Assembly (NCBI RefSeq): GCF_004123835.1
Contig: NZ_MZMU01000012.1
Span: 744,001-808,000, forward strand
Length of the DNA: 64,000 nt
Source of the DNA: Rhizobium leguminosarum
Lineage (GTDB): Bacteria; Pseudomonadota; Alphaproteobacteria; Rhizobiales; Rhizobiaceae
Direction: 5' to 3'
Positions 43,110 through 50,950 of the stretch are shown here, piece after piece. Positions within the stretch are counted from its first letter, which is position 1, and the number at the start of each line of letters is the position of its first letter. A program made the translations under genes and the position numbers. Below the pieces are notes generated by a model that worked only from the letters and a program-made list of their open reading frames with translations, was not told the DNA's origin and made no database searches.

Positions 43110-44006
43110 GTGACGAGCATTCGGATAGCCGCCGCGCAGACGCCGGAATTTCGGGAGAATGTTGGGGCGGCACTGGATTATGCCGTTAAGGTCGCAGCGC
43201 TTGCCGAGGCTGATGGGGTGGCTTTGCAGGTCTTTCCAGAAGGTTTTCTCCAGGGCTACCTGACCGATGAACGATCGGCGCGGCGTGTTGCCCTCGATCT
43301 CGCATCGGCCGAGTTCGCTGCGGTCCTGGATCGGTTGCCGAAGTCGGGACCGGTGCTGGTCATGGGGCTGATCGAGATCGATGACGGGCGATTATTCAAC
43401 ACCGCCGTCGTCGTCGAGCGCGGCGTTCTTCTCGGCCGTTACAGGAAAGCCCACCTGCTGCGCGGCGAACGGGCTTTCGAGGCGGGACAGGAGAGCCCGC
43501 TCTTTGCGATCGATGCCCTGCGCTTCGGGATCAACATCTGCTACGACACTAATTTTCCCGAGGCGGCGGCAAAGGTCGCTGCATCTGGTGCATCCCTGAT
43601 CCTATGCCTCTCGAACAACATGATGCCGAGGGAGAAGGCGGAAACATTCAAGGAATTACACAATGCGGTTCGCGGTGAAAGATGCCGCGAAACAGGGCTG
43701 TGGCTGATATCATCCGACGTGACAGGCGAGCGCGACGGGCGCATCGCCTGGGGGCCGACCGCCGTGTTGAACCCGGAAGGGCAGGTTGTGGCACAGCTGC
43801 CGCTGGAGGAACCCGGCTTGCTGGTCTTTGATTTTCCCCGTGGTGGATACGATGGGAGCGGTTCGATGCAGGTGGCGGGCCTTGGTCGCGTTGGGAAAAG
43901 TGTAGGATTTAATCGTGCTTCATGTCATAAGAATGGGGAAACGAGAGTGACTGCCCATGCGCACGACCCAATCCTTAAGCATCACCTTGCCAATCGAAAT
44001 GGCTGA
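43110..44006 (+). CDS. Carbon-nitrogen hydrolase (nitrilase superfamily)
   Basis: This protein of up to 298 residues has the nitrilase triad: E44 in FPEGF, K113 in YRKAHLL and C144 in INICYDTNFPE. It hydrolyses an amide or nitrile of unknown identity. The fold is complete by about residue 262 (LLVFDFPRGGYDGSG). The last 35 residues (HKNGETRVTAHAH and onward) look unrelated and overlap the start of the antitoxin gene, so the original C-terminus may have been replaced when the toxin-antitoxin module arrived. A GTG is the start. Confidence 0.85.
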   Translation: MTSIRIAAAQTPEFRENVGAALDYAVKVAALAEADGVALQVFPEGFLQGYLTDERSARRVALDLASAEFAAVLDRLPKSGPVLVMGLIEIDDGRLFNTAVVVERGVLLGRYRKAHLLRGERAFEAGQESPLFAIDALRFGINICYDTNFPEAAAKVAASGASLILCLSNNMMPREKAETFKELHNAVRGERCRETGLWLISSDVTGERDGRIAWGPTAVLNPEGQVVAQLPLEEPGLLVFDFPRGGYDGSGSMQVAGLGRVGKSVGFNRASCHKNGETRVTAHAHDPILKHHLANRNG

Positions 44007-44241
44007 AATGGTCAAGGCCAAAGTTGCCTCGGGCGAGTATGCCACCGAAAGCGAAGTCATCCGCGATGGGCTGCGCACTCTTGCCGCGCGTGATGCAGCG
44101 GTCGAGCGTTGGCTGCGCGAAGAGGTCGCCCCTGTTTACGACGAGATCAAGGCGCATCCCGAGCGGGCAGTATCCCTTGATGATGCTTTTGAAGGTTTCA
44201 ACAAGCGCATCAAATCCATCGCCGCCAAAACCAAAGGATGA
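43957..44241 (+). CDS. parD: ParD-type ribbon-helix-helix antitoxin
   Basis: This 94-residue protein has an N-terminal RHH DNA-binding domain (TTQSLSITLPIEMAEMVKAKVASGEYATESEVIRDGLRTL) and a disordered, charged C-terminus that would cover the toxin. It overlaps the toxin gene by ATGA and overlaps the nitrilase 3' end by 50 bp. Type II antitoxins of this kind repress their own promoter, which here would have to lie within the nitrilase gene. Confidence 0.88.
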   Translation: MRTTQSLSITLPIEMAEMVKAKVASGEYATESEVIRDGLRTLAARDAAVERWLREEVAPVYDEIKAHPERAVSLDDAFEGFNKRIKSIAAKTKG

Positions 44242-44537
44242 GATATACCGTCCGGCTCAGTGTCGCCGCTCAACGTGATGTTGACGCGCTGTTGGATTAC
44301 CTTGTGCCGCGTGCGGGAGAGGCCATTGCCCAAGCCTACATCGACCGGCTTCGGGCATTTCTGGAAGCCTTTCAAAACTTTCCAAAGCGAGGAACGGTTC
44401 GCGATGAGATTCGCGATGGTCTGAGGATCGTCGGTTTCGAACGGAGCCTGAGCATCGCTTTTACCGTCGAAGAAGAAACCGTCTATATCCTTAGGATCAT
44501 GTCTGGCGGGCAGGAGCTGGAGCTTTACGAGGAGTGA
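44238..44537 (+). CDS. parE: ParE/RelE-superfamily toxin
   Basis: This 99-residue protein reads YTVRLSVAAQRDVDALLDYL at the N-terminus and ends in VYILRIMSGGQELE, the typical ParE arrangement of two helices followed by a sheet with a closing Arg strand. ParE toxins inhibit DNA gyrase; RelE relatives cleave mRNA. It is translationally coupled to the antitoxin and appears intact. Confidence 0.88.
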   Translation: MRYTVRLSVAAQRDVDALLDYLVPRAGEAIAQAYIDRLRAFLEAFQNFPKRGTVRDEIRDGLRIVGFERSLSIAFTVEEETVYILRIMSGGQELELYEE

Positions 44538-44709
44538 TGTCTACGGGTGAGAGGGACTCAAGCCCAAACCCAGTCCTCTCACCAGCTCTTCACCCAGCAG
44601 TAACCGGCATGTCGAGGTTTTAGATCCCGGTTCATCGCGACATTTCGGCGTTTGCGAAAGCTGGATGGGGACCGTATCCACATTCCACATCCAGCTCCCG
44701 TCGGTCTGC

Positions 44710-45087
44710 CTAAATCGGTTGGCCAACGTCAATACGGTTGCCGTCGGGGTCTTCAAACACGAAGGCCCGCAATCCGTAGTCCTTGTCCTGAAGGCTCTTG
44801 AGGATTCTCAGCCCATATTGCCGGCAAACCGTGTGCAGGGCATCGACATTGTCGACCATCAGGTGGACAACATTGAAGTCCGCAGCCTTGTGGTTCGGCT
44901 GTAAGGTGAGATGCAGCTCGCCCTGATCGCGCTTCAGGATCATGAAGCCGACAGGATTGCCGTTCTCGAATATATTCTTGAAGCCGAGGACATTGGCGTA
45001 AAAATCATAGGCCTTGGTCATGTCCTTGACTGGCAGCATGGCGGCAATTCGTCCGAAACGAACACCGTGATTGGCGATATCATTCAT
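44710..45087 (-). CDS. VOC-family protein (bleomycin-resistance/glyoxalase-like)
   Basis: This 125-residue single VOC domain reads IAAMLPVKDMTKAYDFYANVLGFKNIFE at the N-terminus, with GELHLTLQPN and a C-terminal YGLRAFVFEDPDGNRIDVG. The metal ligands appear to be His in ELHLTL and a terminal Asp or Glu. Substrate is unknown. The ATG at 45087 gives the family N-terminus; a longer frame upstream is not supported. Confidence 0.8.
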   Translation of the reverse strand: MNDIANHGVRFGRIAAMLPVKDMTKAYDFYANVLGFKNIFENGNPVGFMILKRDQGELHLTLQPNHKAADFNVVHLMVDNVDALHTVCRQYGLRILKSLQDKDYGLRAFVFEDPDGNRIDVGQPI

Positions 45088-45335
45088 CGCAGAACCTCTG
45101 ATTGCGAAGACGCACACACCCTTCGGACGGTGCCAGCAGATGTTACGCTCCGATGTTTCGATCAGCAGGACGGTGCCCACGAGCTTAGGTCTATAACCTC
45201 GGAATCCTCTGCGGAAGAGGGGGTAGCGGAATCTCGCGAGATTTCTCGTGGCATCTACGACACTTCGTTTCAATCGGATAAAACACTGTTTGTACGGGCA
45301 GCCTTGACGATAACGCGCTTAGGGAATTGACAGTG

Positions 45336-45830
45336 ATGCTCATCCGATACGAAACGCCTGATGATATCGATGCGATCCATGATCTCACCGCGACCGCCTT
45401 CAAGCCGATGCCTTACAGTGACGGTACGGAAGCGGAGATTGTCCGCAGACTTCGCGCGGCGGGCGATCTCAAGATATCGCTGGTGGCCGAGCAGGGCGGA
45501 GAGATCCTGGGGCATGTCGCGTTTTCGCCGGTGACGATCGACGGTGCGCATGATGGCTGGTTCGGGCTGGGGCCGATATCGGTCAAGCCGGAGAGGCAGC
45601 GGCAGGGTATCGGCAAGGCGATGATTGCAAGGGGTCTCGAATTGTTGGACGAGATCGGCGCCAGCGGATGCGCCCTGATCGGCAATCCCGAGATCTACAG
45701 TCGTGTCGGTTTCAGCAGCGACGGACAACTGAAGTATCTCGACCTCGATACGCGGCTCGTGCAGCGGATTGTTTTTCGCGGATCCCCGCCAAGCGGGACG
45801 TTGCAATTCGCCCCGGCATTTGAAAGCTAG
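45336..45830 (+). CDS. GNAT N-acetyltransferase (YhbS-like)
   Basis: This protein of about 164 residues has the GNAT core: IRYETPDDIDAIHDLTATAF, EILGHVAFSPVTI and the acetyl-CoA motif GLGPISVKPERQRQGIGKAMIARGLELL, with (Q/R)xxGxG as RQGIGK. GCALIGNPEIYSRVGF matches the YhbS subgroup. The acceptor is unknown. TTG, GTG and ATG starts compete within 9 bases; the ATG has AGGGAA at a suitable distance. Confidence 0.82.
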   Translation: MLIRYETPDDIDAIHDLTATAFKPMPYSDGTEAEIVRRLRAAGDLKISLVAEQGGEILGHVAFSPVTIDGAHDGWFGLGPISVKPERQRQGIGKAMIARGLELLDEIGASGCALIGNPEIYSRVGFSSDGQLKYLDLDTRLVQRIVFRGSPPSGTLQFAPAFES

Positions 45831-45886
45831 AATATTCCGTTCAACGGCCGAAACTCCAAACCCGACTTGACAGAGAAGGCGACGAC

Positions 45887-46396
45887 ATGTCCGAAACGGG
45901 CGCGATGACCATTCGAACCGAGCGTCTTAAGCTCCGCATGCCGGAGATCGACGATTTCGCCGCCTATGCGCAGATCATGGCGTCGCCGCGATCGGTCGGA
46001 ATGGGCGGTCCGTTCGATCTGCGCGCGGCATGGGGGATGTTCTGTCACGACGTGGCTCTCTGGCAGCTTTTCGGGCATGGAGCACTGACGATCGAGCTTG
46101 GCGAAACCGGCGAATGCGTCGGTCAGGTGGGGATCAATCACGGGCCGCTCTTTCCTGAGAAGGAATTGGGCTGGTTCGTCTATGAGGAATATGAGGGCGA
46201 GGGCTATGCCACCGAAGCGGCCTTGGCGCTGCGCGAGTGGGCCTTCGCGACACTCAAGCTACCATCACTCGTCAGCTATATCGCTCCCGGCAACGCCGCA
46301 TCCGTTGCCGTTGCGGAGCGGCTGGGCGCGCGTCTCGATCCCACTGCCCCCCGAACGGATCCTGCCGATCTCGTTTACCGCCATTTCGCTTCCTGA
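45887..46396 (+). CDS. GNAT N-acetyltransferase (RimJ/RimL-like)
   Basis: This 169-residue acetyltransferase begins TIRTERLKLRMPEIDDFAAYAQIM, as in RimJ/RimL-type enzymes. It contains ELGWFVYEEYEGEGYATEAALALREWAF, where the acetyl-CoA P-loop reads YEGEGYA, and a final VAVAERLGARLD. The acceptor is unknown. It follows the other acetyltransferase gene by 56 bp and may share its transcript. Confidence 0.82.
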   Translation: MSETGAMTIRTERLKLRMPEIDDFAAYAQIMASPRSVGMGGPFDLRAAWGMFCHDVALWQLFGHGALTIELGETGECVGQVGINHGPLFPEKELGWFVYEEYEGEGYATEAALALREWAFATLKLPSLVSYIAPGNAASVAVAERLGARLDPTAPRTDPADLVYRHFAS

Positions 46397-46560
46397 AACG
46401 CGGAACATGGTCTTGGGCGCACTGCGATTGGTTGCAGACGTCCCAGTTCTTACATGCTGATCAGCTACTGCCTAATTCAAAGTGCTGCAGCGTCCTTTGC
46501 GCGTCTGAAAGACGCTCGGCGCTGTAGGATATCGGGCTCTGCAAGAGATGGGGATATCAG

Positions 46561-47178
46561 ATGACAGGCGAGAAGCGGGAGCACTGGGACGAGGTCTACC
46601 GCACGAAATCTGCCGACAGCGTCAGCTGGTATCAGCCGACGCCCCGGCCTTCCTTGCGGGCGCTTGACGAGCTGCAACTGCCGGCAACGGCCTCGCTGAT
46701 CGATGTGGGCGGCGGCGCATCGAGCCTTGTCGACCGGCTTGTCGAGCGCGGGTGGTCCGACCTCACCGTCCTCGACATAGCCGCGCCGGCGCTCGAGGTC
46801 GCCAAGGCGCGGTTGCGGGATGAAGCCGGCCGGATCGCCTGGGTGGTTGCCGACGTCACTTCATGGCAGCCCGAGCGCCATTACGATGTGTGGCACGACC
46901 GCGCCGTCTTTCACTTTCTCACCGAGCCCGAGCAGCGGCTGGCCTATCGACGCGCGCTCGAAACCGGCACGGCGCCGGGCAGCGTCGTGATCATAGCGAC
47001 CTTTGCGCCGGACGGGCCGGAACGGTGCAGCGGCTTGCCGGTCCAGCGTTACGACGCGGTGGCGCTTGCGACCGAATTCTCATCCACCTTCGCGCTTCAG
47101 CGTGACTGGCGGGAGGAACACACGACACCCGGCGGTGGCCGGCAGTCGTTCCAGTGGTGCGTCTTTCGCAGGCGCTGA
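46561..47178 (+). CDS. Class I SAM-dependent methyltransferase
   Basis: This 205-residue protein reads HWDEVYRTKSADSVSWYQPTPRPSL at the N-terminus and has the SAM motif SLIDVGGGASSLVDRLVERGW (near residue 45), LDIAAPALEVAKARL and VWHDRAVFHFLTEPEQRLAY. It resembles thiopurine/UbiE-like small-molecule methyltransferases. The substrate is unknown. It converges with the P-loop gene, leaving 9 bp between stops. Confidence 0.85.
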   Translation: MTGEKREHWDEVYRTKSADSVSWYQPTPRPSLRALDELQLPATASLIDVGGGASSLVDRLVERGWSDLTVLDIAAPALEVAKARLRDEAGRIAWVVADVTSWQPERHYDVWHDRAVFHFLTEPEQRLAYRRALETGTAPGSVVIIATFAPDGPERCSGLPVQRYDAVALATEFSSTFALQRDWREEHTTPGGGRQSFQWCVFRRR

Positions 47179-47187
47179 CGATCTCGT

Positions 47188-47736
47188 CTACTGCTGCCTC
47201 GTTTCCCGAGAGAGACAGTCGAGGATGAAATCCGCCCGGTCGGCGACCGCGATTTTCGGCAGCATGACGACGTCGTAGCCGAGCGTCGGATAGATGGCGG
47301 CAAGTCGATCATATTCGGCGACGGCGTCGTCGAAGCCATGGCGCCGCTCGGGGTCGGTCGTGTAGATTTCGGGCCATGGCGGGGTGAGAAAAATCCTCGG
47401 GTGATAGTGGTGGGCGGCGCCCAATTTTTCCAGGACCGGTTCTCCGGTCAGGTGCTGCAGCGCTGCCGCCGAATCGATCAGCCCACGATCGAAAAACGTC
47501 CAACCCGCCTCCTCACGCGCCGCCGCGTGATCGGCGATCGCCATCTCGATCGCGCGACGAGCGAAGGCCACCATGTCGACCCAGGGCAGGGCCGCACCGT
47601 CGCCCTCGAGTTCCTGTTTGACGATCCGTCGGCCGGGCTCTTCGACGATGGCATGACCGCGGGCGGCAAGTTCAGTAAGCAGCGTCGATTTTCCGCCACC
47701 GGAACATCCCGAAATCAAGACCAGCCTGTTCATCAT
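47188..47736 (-). CDS. P-loop NTPase (AAA_28/kinase-like)
   Basis: This 182-residue protein has Walker A GCSGGGKSTLL near residues 10-20, followed by EEPGRRIVKQEL and FFDRGLIDSAAALQH, which resemble nucleoside- or cofactor-kinase-like P-loop ATPases. PRIFLTPPWPEIYTTDPERRHGFDDA is a characteristic segment of this group. It is last in a minus-strand run after ddl, 12 bp apart, so it is likely co-transcribed. The phosphate acceptor is unknown. Confidence 0.75.
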   Translation of the reverse strand: MMNRLVLISGCSGGGKSTLLTELAARGHAIVEEPGRRIVKQELEGDGAALPWVDMVAFARRAIEMAIADHAAAREEAGWTFFDRGLIDSAAALQHLTGEPVLEKLGAAHHYHPRIFLTPPWPEIYTTDPERRHGFDDAVAEYDRLAAIYPTLGYDVVMLPKIAVADRADFILDCLSRETRQQ

Positions 47737-47748
47737 CAAGCTCTCGTC

Positions 47749-48825
47749 TCAGGCGGCCCGTCGGGCGCGCGCCAGGCCGTGGTCCACCAGGCGGTCGATG
47801 ATTTCGGCGTAGGTGACGCCGCTTGCCGCCATCGCCTTGGAATACATGCTGATATCGGTGAAGCCGGGGATGGTATTGATTTCATTGACGAGGAACCGCA
47901 TGTCATCCGTCAGGAAGAAGTCGACGCGGGCCATGCCGTCGCAGCCGACGGCTCTGAAGGCTTTTGCGGCCACGTCGCGCATGGCAGCCTCGACCTCCTG
48001 CGGCAGTTCTGCCGGCACTTTCAACGCCGCACCTTTCTCGTCGATATATTTGGCATCGTAGCTATAGAAGCCGTGGCTCTCCGCCGGCACGATCTCGCCC
48101 GGCCGGGAGACGAAGAGTTCTCCTGCCGCATCCTCCAGAACGCTGAATTCGATCTCACGGCCGCGCACGAATTCCTCGGCGAGCAGTGTGCGATCGTGGC
48201 GGAAGGCCTCAGTGAGGGCGGGCGCAAATTCCTGACTGGCATGGACCTTGGCGACACCGACCGACGATCCCTGGCGCGCCGGCTTGATGAAGAGCGGCAG
48301 GCCGATCTCACCTTCCAATGCTGCCAGTGAAGGGGCGGCACCCTCATGGATCGTCACCGCGCGCGCCACCGGCAGGCCCGCCGCCCTCAGCAGGCGTTTG
48401 GCGATGTCCTTGTCGAGCGCTGCGGCGGAGCCGAGGATGCCGCAACCGGCGAGTGGCACGCGGGCCACCTCCGCCGCGCCCTGTACTGATCCGTCTTCGC
48501 CATGCGGGCCGTGCAGCACGGGAAACAGGATGTCGATCCGCGCCAGCTCATAGGGCGCGCCATGATTTGGGATCGCCAGCACGCGGCCGCGCCCACCCGG
48601 CACGAGGCAGATTTCCGTGCCCGATGAAGGTGTCGCCAGCACGCCATCCTCAAAACTGCTTAGCAGCCATTGTCCGTCGCGGGTGATGAAGACAGCGACG
48701 GCGTCGTATTTCTCGGGCTTGAGCGCGCCCATGACATTGGTTGCCGAGAGCACGGAAACCTCATGCTCGGCCGAGCGGCCGCCGAAGAGCACGGCAATGC
48801 GCAGCCTGTGGGGTGAAGGGGTCAT
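47749..48825 (-). CDS. ddl: D-alanine-D-alanine ligase (DdlA-type)
   Basis: This 358-residue ATP-grasp ligase has FGGRSAEHEVSVLSA, HGPHGEDGSVQG, the omega-loop segment GFYSYDAKYIDEKG and the Mg2+-binding VNEINTIPGFT. The omega-loop Tyr-Lys pattern suggests D-Ala-D-Ala specificity rather than D-Ala-D-Lac. It is the longer DdlA type and is not near mur genes, so it may be an extra copy beside a cell-division-cluster ddlB. A C39-like gene precedes it and a P-loop gene follows on the same strand. The internal ATG at 48825 matches the family start. Confidence 0.9.
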   Translation of the reverse strand: MTPSPHRLRIAVLFGGRSAEHEVSVLSATNVMGALKPEKYDAVAVFITRDGQWLLSSFEDGVLATPSSGTEICLVPGGRGRVLAIPNHGAPYELARIDILFPVLHGPHGEDGSVQGAAEVARVPLAGCGILGSAAALDKDIAKRLLRAAGLPVARAVTIHEGAAPSLAALEGEIGLPLFIKPARQGSSVGVAKVHASQEFAPALTEAFRHDRTLLAEEFVRGREIEFSVLEDAAGELFVSRPGEIVPAESHGFYSYDAKYIDEKGAALKVPAELPQEVEAAMRDVAAKAFRAVGCDGMARVDFFLTDDMRFLVNEINTIPGFTDISMYSKAMAASGVTYAEIIDRLVDHGLARARRAA

Positions 48826-48859
48826 GAAAGTCTCCAAAACGATCTGGTGTTGAAAAGGG

Positions 48860-49474
48860 TCAGGCGTCGACCGATATGCCGCGATTGGCGAAGAAGCGGT
48901 CGAAGACGGCAAGCGGCAGCGTCACATCGGCCTGGCTCGCTTCGTCGTGGCCGGACGGGTTGTGAAAACGAATCGTCTCCTGCGAGGCTGCCGTCACCAG
49001 CACCAGGTGTCCGCCCTTCGACGGCGGCTCGCGCTCCGGCCAGCGGATGCCCGAATGCACCGAGGCGATGAAAAACCGCCGCCTCGACAGAAGGTCGGGA
49101 ATGGCCGATGTCTCGACGCCGGTCATCGTCTCCGCGCGAAGCGCGAAACGGTCGGCGGCGAAGCGGACGAAGGGCGCGTAGATCAGCCCTTTGATCGATG
49201 CATCGATCTCGTTGACGACATAACCGCCATAGACGGTGCAGTCGCGGGCAAGCTCAAGGGTTGGATGGATCTCGCCGCGGGCGGCAAGGATCATCTTCAG
49301 GCAGGCCATGCCGCAGACATTCACCGCCCAGCGCGCATATTCCTCGATCGTTGCGGCTCCCGAATGGCGCCAGAGCGGATCGTTGAGCAAGGCCTGCGAT
49401 CCCTCGGCAAGCACCGGCAGCGTCATGCCGGGTGTTTCCCATTGGCTGAAATAAGGCACGCCGCTCTGCTGCAT
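48860..49474 (-). CDS. C39-like papain-fold protein
   Basis: This 204-residue protein reads VPYFSQWETPGM at the N-terminus, CGMACLKMILAARG near residue 54, GGHLVLVTAA near 155 and FHNPSGH near 170. These give the Cys-His-Asn/Asp order of Peptidase_C39-like folds. No signal peptide or ABC transporter domain is attached, so it is not a bacteriocin exporter protease of the usual kind. It heads the C39-ddl-NTPase run on the minus strand and diverges from a LysR gene. A role in cell-wall peptide metabolism is possible but inferred. Confidence 0.7.
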   Translation of the reverse strand: MQQSGVPYFSQWETPGMTLPVLAEGSQALLNDPLWRHSGAATIEEYARWAVNVCGMACLKMILAARGEIHPTLELARDCTVYGGYVVNEIDASIKGLIYAPFVRFAADRFALRAETMTGVETSAIPDLLSRRRFFIASVHSGIRWPEREPPSKGGHLVLVTAASQETIRFHNPSGHDEASQADVTLPLAVFDRFFANRGISVDA

Positions 49475-49647
49475 CCTGTCGATATCCCCGCGACTCGTCT
49501 CATGAGATGGCGGGCAATCTTGGCTTTTTTTGAACCGATGCCCGCGTGAGAATCCAAGGGTAGGATGGCTTTTTATTCAGGTCCACTTAATTAAAGTCAG
49601 CATATAGGTTAGAAATTATGGCCGATTGATCATCCGGAGAAACAGGT

Positions 49648-50556
49648 TTGGATTTCTTCCGATTGCGCACACTTCGCGAGCTTTCGCGCCGCGAGACGAT
49701 GGCGGCGGTCGCTGACGCGCTGGGTATCTCCTCATCGGCTGTTTCCCAGCAGATCGCCCAACTGGAGGACGAGGTTGGAATCCCGCTCGTCGAGCGGCGC
49801 GGGCGAGGGGTGATGCTGACACCGGCCGGCCAGCGGCTCGTCCTGCATGCCGACCGGATATTCGCCGTCGTCGAGGAAGCCAAAACCGATATTGCCGAGC
49901 TGCAGAACATCGTCGCCGGGGACCTCCGGATCGCCGCCCAACCCTCCGCGGCGTCCTCCTTCATTCCGGCCGCGATGCGCCAGCTCGCCATCGACCATCC
50001 GCATCTCGACATCGTCATGACGACGATGGGACCTGCCGAAGGCCTGGCAGCGCTCCGGGCCTGGCAGGCCGATATCGTCATTGCCGACGACATATCGTTC
50101 GATCCGCACACGCGGGAGGGCACGGTCGACACGCTGTTTCTGTGCCGCGACCAGCTTTTCGTGCTTCTGCCCGCAGGCCACAGGCTGGAGGACGACCCCG
50201 TCATCGAACTCGCACAGCTGAGAGATGAACATTGGGCGCTCGACGTCGCCTCCAGCGCCTATTCCATGGCCATCCGCCAGGCTTGCCGCGATATTGGTTT
50301 CGAGCCCGTCATCAACGGTTTTAGCGACAGTTTCGAAGTCGTGTTCGCGCTTGTCGAAGCCGGATGTTCGATTTCGGTGATGCCCGGACTGGCGCTTCGA
50401 GATTTTGGCGAAGGCCTGACCGTCAAGCCGCTGGCGCCATCCACCTACCGGAGCATCTATGCGATTAGCCGGCGCGGCGAGGCGCGTAACCCGAAGATCG
50501 CCGCGGTGCTCGATCAACTGGTAAAGAGCGCGCCGCGGGATTTGAACAGATCCTGA
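49648..50556 (+). CDS. LysR-type transcriptional regulator
   Basis: This 302-residue regulator has an N-terminal HTH (LRELSRRETMAAVADALGISSSAVSQQIAQLEDEVG) and an effector domain of standard length. The TTG start follows CGGAGAAACAGG. It is divergent from the C39-ddl operon with 173 bp between starts, and upstream of the LeuRS gene on the same strand by about 390 bp. It could control either, and the divergent arrangement is the more usual one. The effector is unknown. Confidence 0.85.
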   Translation: MDFFRLRTLRELSRRETMAAVADALGISSSAVSQQIAQLEDEVGIPLVERRGRGVMLTPAGQRLVLHADRIFAVVEEAKTDIAELQNIVAGDLRIAAQPSAASSFIPAAMRQLAIDHPHLDIVMTTMGPAEGLAALRAWQADIVIADDISFDPHTREGTVDTLFLCRDQLFVLLPAGHRLEDDPVIELAQLRDEHWALDVASSAYSMAIRQACRDIGFEPVINGFSDSFEVVFALVEAGCSISVMPGLALRDFGEGLTVKPLAPSTYRSIYAISRRGEARNPKIAAVLDQLVKSAPRDLNRS

Positions 50557-50950
50557 TTTTCGCGCCAATGCACTCTTGGCAGGAGCGATCATATCGGGCA
50601 CTCTTGGTTCATGACTATGGCAACTCAAGCAGCAGACGTTCGCGCACGCGACGCACGACTTACCACCACGGCCTCCTGATCGGAGCCGGGTTAACACTGT
50701 CGTTTGCTTTCTCCTTATTTGCCTTGAGCCACCGTCCATGAACACCAGATCGTTTCAAAAGCCACATCGCGCTTTTTTCGTCCGGAGCGTCGTGCGGACG
50801 TTCTGCGTCGCAACTCCGCACGCGTTTCGACTTAGCCGCGGCTGCCGGACGTCACCGGAGCACCGGCAGCCGTAGCTGCTCCTGAACCAAAGAACGCCTC
50901 CACTTTTCAGGACACGCCGCCGCAAAGCCGGCCGGTGCCAGGAGTAATGC
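50557..50950 (+). promoter_or_regulatory. Structured leader of the atypical leuS gene
   Basis: This 394-bp gap holds three consecutive hairpins: AAAAGC/GCTTTT followed by TT (50757-50776), CGTCCG/CGGACG (50779-50800) and a strong GGCTGCCGG/CCGGCAGCC stem (50840-50871). A 45-codon open frame (50738-50875) covers all three and ends just after the last stem. The order short ORF, terminator-like hairpin, strong stem and gene suggests translation-coupled attenuation. It is not a T-box. Confidence 0.45.
50738..50875 (+). CDS. Possible 45-codon leader ORF
   Basis: The ATG opens MNTRSFQKPHRAFFVRSVVR and continues through FCVATPHAFRLSRGCRTSP to a TAG. It is rich in Arg (9 of 45) and has a single Leu codon, so it would not sense leucine supply in the classical way. 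The ribosome site is weak. It overlaps the leader hairpins. Support is limited to position and openness of the frame. Confidence 0.3.
   Translation: MNTRSFQKPHRAFFVRSVVRTFCVATPHAFRLSRGCRTSPEHRQP

Noticed and set aside
50557..50950. T-box element before leuS
   Set aside because: No T-box sequence or specifier stem is present, and T-boxes are essentially confined to Gram-positive lineages and a few others.
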